Shown here: one piece after another, positions 37,301 through 49,300 of the stretch | How positions within the stretch are numbered: the stretch's first letter is position 1 | Layout: every line of letters begins with the position of its first letter | Assembly: GCA_007922305.1 (NCBI GenBank) | Contig: ML677344.1 | Coordinates: 2,032,368 to 2,096,367, forward strand | DNA from: Dermatemys mawii | Lineage: Eukaryota > Chordata > Testudines > Dermatemydidae | Length of the DNA: 64,000 nt | Reading direction: 5' to 3' | Made by a program: the position numbers and the translations under genes | Notes under the pieces: generated by a model | Databases searched by the model: none | The model's input: only the letters and a program-made list of their open reading frames with translations | Told to the model about the DNA's origin: nothing

Positions 37301-40300
37301 GGGAGAGGGAGGGGTTTTTGTTATTCACAGTGTTGTAGCTATGTCGGTCCCAGGATTTTAGCAAGACAAGGTGGGTGAGGTGATGTCTTTTATTGGACTA
37401 ACTTGTCTTTCCAGCTACTCAGAGCTCTTCTTCAGGTCTGGGAAGGGAATTCGGGGGGTCAGCTACATACAAGGTGGGATAGATCGCTTAACATAAGGAG
37501 TTAACATCTATTCCAAGGCAGTGGTTCTCAACCAAGGGTACGCATACCCCTGGGGGCACACAGCGGTCTTCCAGGAGGTACCTCAATTCATCTAGTTGCC
37601 TGGTGTTACAACAGGCTACCTGAAAAGCACTAGTGAAGTCACTAGAAACTAAAATTTCAGACAATGACTTGTTTATACTGCTCTATAGAGTATACTCTAA
37701 AATGTAAGTACAATATTTATATTCCAATTGATTTCTTTTATAATTATATAGCAAAAATGAGAATATAAGCAATTGTGCAGTAATAGCATGGTGGTGACAC
37801 TTTGTATTTTTGGGGTCTGATTTTGTAAGCAAGTAGGTTTTTAAGTGAGGTGAAACTTGGGGGTATGCAGACTGAAAGGGGTACAGTCATCTGGAAAGGT
37901 AGAGAGCCCCTGTTCTAAGGGACCGTTCAAGGTGAAGTGGCTTGAGAACATAGGACTGTGGTCCCAGGACAATGGCAGACTTTCTGTTGTGTTTGCTTGG
38001 CTGAGGGCTTATCTACACTTGAAATGCTGCAGCTGCCTATCCACAGCTGTGCTGCTGATAGGTAATCCGCCTCCCGGAGAGGCAGTAGCTAGGTTACAGG
38101 AGAATTTTTCCGTCAATTTAGGGCTGTCTCTACAGGGACTTAGGCCAGCTTAACACCACTGCTTTGGGGTGTAGTCTTTTCACAGCCATTAGCAACATGG
38201 TTAAGCCAATACAATGTTTTAGTGTAGACCAGGTCCTAGTAACTAGGCTGGGGTGTGTGTTTTGGGACTCTAGATTTTTCCTGAGGAGAAGGAAGTTCTG
38301 TGTGTGTGTGTGTGAGTGTTTCCATATTAATGATTAATGTAGCCATAGCTATTGTGAGATCAGATCCCATGAGGTAAATATTTTACTACCTTGACAGAGC
38401 AGTGGGAACCCAGGAGCTGCCATGTTGATTCAGACTGTGGTCTGTCTAGCCAGTCTCCTGCTTCTGCTGGTGCCATTTGTTTCATAGGAAGGTGCAAGAA
38501 AGCCTGTAACAGACAATGCCCAGAGGGGATGGTTGGTCGTGGCTCCCTGATTCTCATGGAGCATGTGCGCCGGCCCAGCTCTGGAGCTGGTGAGAGAAGC
38601 CAGGGGTTGCTCTAAATTGTGCCAGCTCTCCAAGGGACTGACTACAGCTGAGAATAGATTGCCAAGTCTTCTGTCCCATTCCCATCCCCAGCATGCTGCC
38701 TCACCCTGGGGCAAGACTGGGTGTGGTGTAGAGACTGTCTAGGGCTACACTGGCTTTGTGTCCATTGAGAATGTCCCTGTGTTGGGGAGAGTCTCAGTTG
38801 GCCAGATGTGGCCACTGTCCTGCCCCTTTACACCGACAGAGTGACTCAAAGGGGTGTAGAGAATCTCCCCCAGGCAGTGTGATTTCAGCCTGGGCCCTGA
38901 AGCGAGGTGGGAGCTGTTGGAGCAGTGGGAGGACAGCAGGTGCTCTATGTTTCAGGGCTCGGGCTGGTGCAGTCTGGAGAGACTGGGGGACAGTGGTGGT
39001 TCAGGGGTGAGATCATGGGAGGGATTTCAGTGGAGTCAGAGCAGGGCTGTATACAGTCTCTGCTATGTATGGGGCACAGGGAGAGATCACTGCATGTTTG
39101 GCTTTCAAGGGAAGGTTGATTTATTAGCCACCCCCTTCCCCCAATAAACCTTCTTGTTCAAAGATCTCCTGCTGGTGAGGTTGTGGCAGCCTGTTACCTC
39201 CCTGTCACTCCATCTTCCCTGAGCCTCCAGAGCTTAGGACCCCGCCTCATGGCTTATGCACCCTCATACACGTATCAACCTTTCTTTAAATGATTCATGA
39301 GGAACCAGTTGTGATTGCAAGCTGCTGTGAGCCAGACCTGAGTGGACAGAGAGCCGGCTAGTGAAACTGACCAGAAAGAGACAGCAAAACTGACCAGCCC
39401 AGACTCCCTGCCCATGTGGCCTGAAATACAGAGGGTTAATAAACAGCCTCGCAGCCAGCAGGGCTCATAGTATATGGTGGGGTTAGCGGCAGGGGAGAGC
39501 AGGCATTTACAATGTACGCGTGTGGGATTATGGGGCCTGGCGTCGCTAACTGGGAGTTATGGCACCGTGTTAAGGGTGAACTTGGTGGCTGCTCTGTGCC
39601 AAGGCAGGTTCAGGAATGGGAAGGGGGAGTTCTCATTGTCCATGTGACATTGAGGATGTACAGATACCTCTTGGCAGGCGTGGGCCAGTGGAACGCCCTG
39701 GCTGAGCAAAGGCAGTAAGAGGGACATCGGGGAATGAGGAAAACAGGGATACTCAGAACTCAGTGGTTCAGGAGCCAAATTAGCGATCAGCATTACCCAA
39801 AATAGTCATGTGAATTCATTGTTTAATTTATTCTAGTGCTATATAGTTGGATTTAAATGGTATGATGGGAAATATTTAGTGTAGATACCTCATCTACTAT
39901 TACTGAAAGATCAAAGGAACTCCTTGCCAGAGGGTGTTGTGAAGGCCAAGACTATAACGGGGTTCCAAAGAGAGCTAGATAGATTCATGTGGATAGGTCC
40001 ATCAATGGCTATTAGCCAGGATGAGCAGGGATGGTGTCCCTAGCCTCTGTTTGCCAGAAGTTGGAATGGGCAACAGGGCATGGATCACTTGATGATCACC
40101 TGTCCTGTTCATTCCCTCTGGGGCACCTGGTATTAGCCGCTGTCAGAGGACAGGACTGGGCTAGATGGACCTTTGGTTTGAGCAAATATGGCCATTTTTA
40201 GGTTCTCTTATGTTCTATGTCATACTCTCACATCAGCAAGATGACTGGCCAAGTATTATTTTATCAACTACAGTGAGCTAATGACATACTAAAAGCATCC

Positions 40301-43300
40301 TGATTGGTTAATGACTTTGGTTAATAATTCAATCACACCGTGTACTAACATCATGTGCTGTAAAGAGCCGCAGGAGCAAAGGCCCCGGACCCTTTGTAGA
40401 AGTGGGGAATGGGGGACGGGGGGCAAGGCCAAAGTGGCAGAGGAATTAAAATAATTCTTAAATATCCCGCAGAGTACAGCTGTCACCTAAATAGCCAGAA
40501 TACACAACGTAGCGCTGACGGTATAATGATAGTACGGACAAACGAAAAACACAAGACAACTTTAGTTCTAAACATGGCTGAGGGGAGGAGATTTCCTGCC
40601 CATTTCCATCCCGAATGTGCAGGGTCTGCAGCAGCACCCATTTCACACACACACACACCAGGGTCCTGGCCCCAGGGAGTCCGGGGCTGCTCCGTCCCGT
40701 AGGTTTTGTGCCCAAGGCAGCAGCCACGTGAGGCACTGCTCCTCCTGCAGGGGGCGCCATCTCCTGCTGAGCCGCCTCTGGCCAGCTGCTGAAGCCCCTG
40801 CAGGCAAGTTCCCTGGGCCCTGGGGCACAGTGCCTCCTTGGGGCTTAACCCCTTCCTGCCCGCGCTGCAGCCAGGGCAGGACAGGAGGCAGCTGGACTAT
40901 GTTAGTGGCCAGCAGCGGCCTGGCGGCTTTAGCTGCCTGGCAGGCGGGAAGGGGTTGAAGCTGCTTTCAATCACGGGGGAAGAAGGGATGAGATGTGACA
41001 GGCCAGGTCATCCCTAACCCCCCCCACCACCACCCGCACAGTGCCGAAAGGCTGCTGCTGGCCACATTCTGAGGAGCGTGTGACCCCGCGTGCCCCGCCC
41101 ACATGTGGCCCCTGTGATCATGTCTTTCCCACAGTACATATGGGAAAAAGGGGGCTTGCTAGGGGAGCAGTCAGGAGCCCCCTCATTCCCCGCTGGCACT
41201 GCCAGCTCACCAAGTCTAACCAGCCTTTCCTGTCCCGTTACAGCTCATACATCTACCAGAAGCGCTGGGTGAAGCTAGATGCCGACTACCTCCGATATTT
41301 CGACAGCGAAAAGGTGAGTGGGGAGGAAGGCTGGGGCAATGGGTAAGGAGGGCGCTAGCTTGGCCCTTGAGAGCCCTGGGTCCAATGCCCCGCTCTGTCA
41401 CAGACTTTCTGTGTGACCTTGAGCCTGTCACTTAGCCTTTCTGGGCCTCAGTGCCCCATCTGTACAATGGGAATACCAGCCCCGCCCTGCTGTGTGGAGG
41501 AGAAATGCATTAAAGGTCATGCGGTGCTCAGATTCACTGCAGTTGCGGGGCTGTGTAGGTACCGAACCTAGGTCGCTTGTCTTTGAAATCGGCCACCAGC
41601 ATGGGACTGATGTGTGGTTTGGAACTTCCCCTCTGCTTCCTAGAAATTGGTACAGAGTGATAACAACGTGCATTGCACAGTTGGGCTGTGCACTAGAGCT
41701 CACAGGCTAAGCAGCGCTAGGCGTGGTCGGAAGGTAAAGGAAGACCCCCCTGCAGATCCAGGGTGATGTAAAGAGTAGCGTTGGCACTTCAGGTGGTGGT
41801 GTTCTTGTCTCTAAGTCAGCCCAGGATTGGCACAACCTTTCAGACGAGGTATTCTCATCTGCTTGTAATCATGGAAGGTCCCACTTACTGCCAGAGTTGA
41901 TGTGGAATGCAGCCACCTCTAGGGTGGAGGGCAATAGAAGTTTAACAGCACACAGGAATCCTGGGCACTGCTTTAGTACAGGGAGTGGGTAAGGATACCG
42001 TGTCCAAGAGGGACTGAGGTTAACACAATGGGGCTGACCCCTCTGCTCGAGTGACGGTGCTGTGGGGTTTCTCCTCACTATGGGTAGGGCTGATGTTGGA
42101 ACGTCCTGACAGTAATGGGGCTCTCAGCTTCAGGTAATGCTAGCACATGGGTGTTTCCTTGGGTCTGTCACCCTCCTGCTGCATCTCTGGGGGTGCGGTG
42201 GTGACCCGTGTGACTCTCTGCTGCAGGACACGTACTCTAAGCGCTTCATTCCGGTGAGCTCAATAGCCCGTGTGGCCAGCATCGGGGACCAGAAATTCGA
42301 GGTGATCACTAACAACAGGACCTTCGCCTTCCGGGCTGAGAGCGATGGTGAGCGCGGGGAGCCCCGCAGCGTCGCTCCTGGCTCGGGTTTCTCCGGGGCT
42401 GGCATGTGTAGGGTGGGGAGAAGGAAGCAGAGAACAGGGAAGCAGCTGCTCCTGTTTCTCCCGCCTGCTTTGTGGAGCTGTTCAATAACTAAACCCCCTA
42501 CACTGGGGACGGGTAAGAGATGTGGGCGCTCTCAGTCTCGCTGTTCCCTTGAATCTCCAGGGACAGGCGCTTCCCCCAGCCCTATGGGGTGACCATTCCA
42601 CAGCAGGGTGGACCCCACTGTCAGGAGAGGGTTCCCAGGAGTCAGCTGTCATTTCCCTTTCCTCACTCCAATCCCATTGCTCCTGGTTATTGCCCACTGC
42701 CCCCTCTGCCCCCGAGCCACCTGATGATCATACCCCGAGGATGGCACCGTGCCCTCCCTACCCCTTCGCCCTCCTTTAGCTGAGCTTTGGCTCTGTCTTC
42801 TTCCAGAAAGTCCCTCTCAGTCCGGAGCCACATTCAAAGCAGCTAAGAGCTTCGGGGGCAGTGACCGAATTCCCCACTCTGCCCCCGGCTGGCCCCCTAG
42901 AAGAGCTGGAGGGCAGCTTCCTGCTGAGCACCCGAGCCTATGAATAAAGCTCCTGTCCCCGAGCGAGGTGATGCACTCCCTGCCCGGCGGGTCGAGGACA
43001 CTGCCCGTCTACGCGGCCAGCCCTTTCTGCTCTGCAGAGCAAAGGGCCAAGCTGGAAATCCACGCTCTTGCCCTCTGGACACCGCCGCATGTGTCCAGAG
43101 TGAGCAGAGGTGGGGGCGGGGGGTGGGCCTGATGCCTGGCCCGGCTCCCAGCTGACCCCGAGCCCTGTCTGCCCCGCAGCGGATCGTAACGAGTGGATGA
43201 GGACCCTCCAGCAGATGGTGGATGAGCGGAAGTTCAAGGGCTTGAACAGGGTGTCTCTGTTCCAGCCGGCCACCGGCGCCGTGGACTTGGCGGACAAGTG

Positions 43301-46300
43301 CGGGCTGCTGGAGCTGCGGGGCTTTAAGAACAAGCTGTACGTGGCGGTGGCGGGAGATAAGGTTTTCCTGTACAAGAATGCCGAGGTCTGTATCCGCAGG
43401 GGCTGTCTCCTTCCTGGGATGGGGAAAGGGCCCTACTGAAATGGACAGCTCAGACCCCTGCCCAGGGAATGGGGGTGGGGTCACGGCCCAATTCGAAGCA
43501 CTTCTCACGCCCTTTTTTCTCCTCCCCCTCCCTCTTTCCCCCTCTTCCTTCTTGCCATCCCAACTTTGTCCTTGCCTGCTCCCACCCTCCTCCCCACGTC
43601 TGCTCCCTCTGGGCCCTTTCCCTTGGTTTTTCCCAGGGGCCGCCAAGAGAGTTTGTGAGCAAGGTTCTTATGAGCCATAGGAGCAGGTCCCCATTGTGCT
43701 GGGAGATGCGAATTCACAGGCTCGAACGCTACACGCTCGAACTGGACCAGGCAGGCAAAGCCTGGGGGACGGACGGCTCGTTTTACACATGGGCAGTGGA
43801 GGCACCGGGCGGATGAAGGGATGTGCCCGAGGTCCCACCGGGAGTCAGGGCAGAGCAGGAAATGAACCCGGCTCTCCGGTCCACCCCTTTGACCCCCATA
43901 GTCTCATCCATCCTCCAGGGAGGTGTTGGGAACTGGGGATCAGGCCAGGAGTTTAGTCCCACAGCGCAGAGAGGTGTTACCAGCTTTGCCCATTACTTTG
44001 GGGTATGCTCATTTATTAGGGTTACTCTTCTGGGGAAAGGAGGGTTCTGTACTTCTCTCACTGTACTGCTTGTGTCACTTGTGTTCTCATACGGAGCTCT
44101 GCTTCTCCCTGCTGCAAATTCCCTCCCAATGGAACTATCCTGCAGGGCCTAGGGGCTGGGTTCTTCCAGCCCCAGAATCAGACACACACACACACATTAA
44201 CAGAGGGCTGAGAGGACTGGGTTAATCAGCATTCCCCAGCTGACCCCTTATGTGTCCCTGGGTTCAGTAGGCTGTGTTGAGCAGCATTTCCAAGCTGTCA
44301 CCCTCATATGCCATGTGCACCGCACCGGAATAGAGCTCGCCTGAGCAGGCTGGGTCGAGCAGCTCTTGCAATCTGCCACCTTCCTAGGTCCCAGGTTCAG
44401 CACGCCCCTATCCCCACTTTCACATTACAATTGTTCTGGTCGTGACCCACTTGATGAGCAAACCCCACGGGATTTTTGGGCGCTGCAAGGATCTTTTAGT
44501 TGAGGTACAAGGAGCGTTGCTGCAGAGCGAATGAGGAAACCCAAAAACACCCACAGAAGGGTGAGGGAGGAGAGATAGAGAAGTAACCAGCTTAACCATG
44601 AAAGTTATTTATTGCTGGTAATAACCATAGGAGAGCCAAACAAACAAAACAGTGATAATATTAAATCTAATGTAAACTTGACTATAAATGTCAGGTTTAG
44701 AAAACTAAGTGATCACAGAAGTCAGGGGCAGACCGGCTATATCTAGAGAGAGAGCTGGGTTCTCCCCACTTGGTGAAGCTTGAATCATTCGGGGGTCCCA
44801 GGTGGTGGTGATAGCTTAGGGTCTGGAGTGCAGAGCCCCCAGCACGATCGGTCAGGAGAAGATGAAGTCCCAATGGAACTGATGCAGATTTTGGATCCAA
44901 GCATCAGAGCACTTAGGGCTTGGTTACACTGGCACTTTATAGCGCTATAAAGTCCCCATGAGCGCTATAACCTCCTCCCCGTCCACACTGGCAAGGCACG
45001 TAGAGCGCTATAACCGCTGAGTTATAGTGCTATTGTTAATCCACCTCTGCATGGGGAATAAGGGCTGTAGCGCAGCTGCTGTAGCGCTACAGCAAGAATG
45101 TGGACACCCACTGTGCTACAAGTGATCTCTGGAGATGCCTAGAGCCATTTAAGGCAATTGAGGTCTCTTCCCTTTGTTTTGAACTCAGCTGGAGGAATGT
45201 GGAAGTACCTCTTTAGAGTTTCTCTCTTAACTCAGCAGATAAGCAATGCAAATGTTTAAGGAGGGAGCCTGTGTGAAAACAAAGCCCTCTGTGAACGGAG
45301 GCTCGCTGACAGGCTTTCAGAAGATTGGAAAAATCACTGTCTCTCTCCCTCTACATACACACAACGCGTCCCCCCTCACCCCCCTTGTTTAAAAAGCATG
45401 TTGCACCCAGCTGAATGCTGGGATACCTGCCCTAATGCACTGCTCTTAATGCCGCATTAAGTGCCTCAAATGTGGCCATGCTATACCGCTGGCGCGTCTG
45501 AGTGTGGACATACAATAGCGCTATACATATTACTGTATAAGGGGACTGCTATAACCAATAGCGCTATAATCTTGTAAGTGTAACCATACCCTTACTTGAG
45601 CGTAGGTAGGGGTGTTTGTGGAGAAACAACAACGGTTCAAGAGAGAACACTAGATTTGTTTATGTGTAAACAAGGGAGTATACCAAAGTGGTTTTGTTCA
45701 GGCTAGACATGGGAGCTGATCATTCCTGGCTTTGGGCAATGTTCCTTGGAGGAAGCTCACAATGCAATTAGGGAGCTTTGCTATTTTGGATACCAATAAA
45801 GGATTTATTACTAGAATTGGTCTGATAACTGGGTGTGTGCAGATATGGGCTCGTTAACATCTGGAGCAGACATTTCCATCATGCAGTGCTTCCCCGCTTT
45901 TCTGGTCCCAGAGTTCGGTGCGGTTCTTGCCCTGGAATCTCTGTTTTCCATTCTGTATGCTAATGGAGATGCCCCCTTTGATGCAAATGAAGCTAGGGGA
46001 GTTTCCTTAATCCTGTCCTCCTTATCCCAGGTCTCCCACAGCCTTTTCATTGCTTTTTGTAAGGGTATGGTTACACTTACAAGATTATAGCGCTATAGGT
46101 TATAGCGGTCCCCTTATACAGTAATATGTATAGCGCTATTGTATGTCCACACTCAGATGCTCCTGCGGTATAGCATGGCCACATTTGGGGCACTTAATGC
46201 GGCATTAAGAGCAGCGCATTAGGGCAGGTATCCCAGCATTCAGCTGGGTGCAACGTGCTTTTTAAACGAGGGGGGTGAGGGGGGACGCGTTGTGTGTATG

Positions 46301-49300
46301 CGGAGGGAGAGAGACAGTGGTTTTTCCGTTTTTCTGAAAGCCTGTTAGTGAGCCTCCGTTCACAGAAGGCTTTGTTTTCACACAGGCTCCCTCCTTAAAC
46401 ATTTGCATTGCTTATCTGCCGAGTTAAGAAAGAAACTCTAAAGAGGTACTTCCGCATTCCTCCAGCCCAGTTCAAAACAAAGGGAAGAGACGTCAATTGC
46501 CTTAAATGGCTCTAGGCATCTCCAGAGATTACTTGTAGCGCAGTGGGTGTCCACATTCTTGCTGTAGCACTACAGCAGCTGCGCTACAGCCCTTATTCCC
46601 CATGAGGAGGTGGATTTATAATAGCGCTATAACTCCACGGTTATAGCGCTATTAGTGCCTTGCCAGTGTGGACGGGGAGTAGGTTATAGCGCTCGTGGGG
46701 GCTTTATAGCGCTATAAAGTGCCAGTGTAACCATGGCCTAAGTCTTTCTTCTGATGCAGATTTGGTTCAAGCAGAGACCAGCGGGGTGGGTGGGTGGGTG
46801 CGGCTGTGGGTGGGGGTGGGAAGGAGAGGAGAAGGTCTTTTGTGAGTCATACAGGCTGGGTACTGTGCCCAGGTTCCCCAACAACACAGAGCTGCTAGGT
46901 AACAGAGGAGTGCAGGACCTGAGTGCGAGTTGCACTGGAGGTGGGAGTGCGAAAGCAGCCATTTGCGGTGTCCCCCTGATGACTCGTAGCCCTGCTTCCC
47001 TCCGCCCTGTCTCAGCGGGAGGGTAGAGTTGTCTGCACCGCGACTTGAAGGAACTCTGTGAACTGTGGTCCCTTAAAGCCCTGGCACAGACTTTCTCCTA
47101 CAAAAACCTCGCCTGCCGCTCCTGAAAAGTGTTCACGGCTTCGTGGGACAGACCTCGCCATCTGGGTCTATCCGGTGCACCGATTTCCCAGGTTTTAACA
47201 TCTGTCTTAGAATCATAAGAGTGGAAGGGACCTCGAGAGGTCATCTAGTCCAGTCCTCTGCTCTGAGGCAGGGCTAAGTATTATCTAGACCATCCCTGAC
47301 AGGTGTTTGTCTGACCTGCTCTTAAAAATCTCTAATGACAGATTCCACAACCTCCCTAGGCAATTTACTCCAGTGCTTAACCACCCTGACAGTTAGGAAG
47401 TTTTTCCTAATGTCCAACCTAAACTTCCCTTGCTGCAATTTAAGCCCATTGCTTCTTGTGCTATCCTCAGAGGTAAAGGAGAACAGTTTTCCTCTCTCTT
47501 CCTTGTAAAAACCTTTTACATAGTTGAAAACTGTAATCATGTCCCCCCCATCTTCTCTTCTCCAGACTATACAAACCCAATTGTTTCAATCTTCCCTCAT
47601 AGGTCATGTTTTCTAGACCTTTAATCATTTTTATTGCTCTTCTCTGGTCTTTCTCCAATTTGTCCACATCCTTCCTGAAATATGGTGCCCAGAACTGGAC
47701 ACAATACACCAGTGGAGGCCTAATCAGTACGGGGTAGAGCAGAAGGATTACTTCTTGTGCTTGCGTTCAACACTCCTTCTGATACATCCCAGAATGATGT
47801 TTGCTTTCTTGCAACAGTTACACTGTTCGCTCATATTCATCTTGTGTGCTTTGAAGTTGGCCTTCAAGAGGTCTTTATATCTGAGGATGGACAGGTTCCT
47901 TGGAGCAGGTTCCCATGTTCAGCTGCTGTAGGGCACCGCTTTCGATATATGGGAAACCTCCATGCGGCCCACGGGTCCGAACCAGCAAAGTTGAGATGTG
48001 ATGAGCATTCCCTGGGAGCCAGAGATTGGACGTCTCTCAAGGACTTCATGCTTAGTTCTGTGGCGCAAACACCATTAAAAAACCTTTGTAACCTTTCGTT
48101 CAAGATACAGAAAAGACCAACAAACAGTTCAAGCATTTGAAATGCAAAATATTAGGGAGCTTTTCTTTTAACCACGATATTGTTTCTTTGCCCTTGAGCT
48201 GCAAAAAGTTTCTATAAGGAAGATCTCCTTGTTTATCAGTCTTCTGAGATGGTATCAAAGATGGTAATACGTAGCTGTCTTTGTGGGAAGAAAGAGGCAA
48301 AGTCAGCTGAGATGGGCTGGAACTGCTGGTGCTTGAATCTGGTCCTGTTTCCTAAGGCAACACAAGAGAAAACAAACACAAAAGGGGAGCGAAAAAGAGC
48401 AGCAAAGGGAGAAAATGCAGCTTCTGCCTGGGGCTGACTCATTTGCAAAAGGACGCGGGCCCAGCAGATGGTCTTGGTCCTATCACCCACCTGACAAACT
48501 TGTACCAGTATTCGGCTGGGTACAGCTCTGCTTTTATCTGCCTCATTCTGGTCGCAGGTTTGCAGCTGTGTTGCACAAGAGTCTTGGCTGGCTAAGCCCA
48601 GCTCTGATCAGACAGCGTTAGAAAGGAGAGGGTAGGAAAGAGAAGGAATAAGGGAGGAAGGAAAAGGACACATGGCGGGTAGGGACGGCGGTGTGTTTTA
48701 CAAAGTGTCACGTCCCAGGAGGTGTTTGCTATTCAGCAGAGCCAGTGGACATAGCGATGTCAGCTGGTCCCTCTCGCGGCCCAGTGTGGTCAGGACGTCT
48801 CTTGGGATCAGAACAAAGGTGGCCCAGTGGTGGTGTGATGGATCCTGGGGTCCCAGGAGACAGTGGGAGTGGCAGCCGTAATGGTAAAGCTCACTCCAGT
48901 GGCTATTGGCAGACAGCTGCTAATTTGCCCCCAGATGCCTTTTCTTTTTCAGAACCCCAGAGGGGAGTGGTAGGTGGAACGGCCCATCCCCTCATTATAC
49001 CGTTCACCCGTTCGGCCTTGTTTCTGACACACCAAGTTTGATCCATTGATTTCCGGTCCCAGGCGGCTCTTGTTTGATCCATTGATTTCCGGTCCCAGGT
49101 GGTTCTTGTTTGATCCATTGATTTGCGGTCCCACGTTGCTCTTGTTTGATNNNNNNNNNNTCCGGTCCCAGACGGCTCTTGTTTGATCCATTGATTTGCG
49201 GTCCCACATTGCTCTTGTTTGATCCATTGATTTCTGGTCCCACGCTGCTCATGTTTGATCCATTGATTTCCGGTCCTGGGTGGCTCTTGTTTGCCAGGTG

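Larger units (their letters stand above)
35721..41243 (+). other. ARAP1: ARAP1 intron (5.5 kb)
   Basis: Contains an LTR, MITEs and CR1 pieces listed separately. I see nothing I can name at 35721-36520, 38540-39890 or 40225-41240. There is a short (CA)n tract near 40649. Confidence 0.8.
41314..42226 (+). other. ARAP1: ARAP1 intron (0.9 kb)
   Basis: Consists largely of a MIR-like SINE (41340-41560) and a member of the unclassified repeat (41860-42010). Nothing else recognised. Confidence 0.85.

Noticed and set aside
42897..43646. 249-residue minus-strand open frame
   Set aside because: It is antisense to a proven ARAP1 exon (43180-43385) and its GC-rich surroundings. No known domain.
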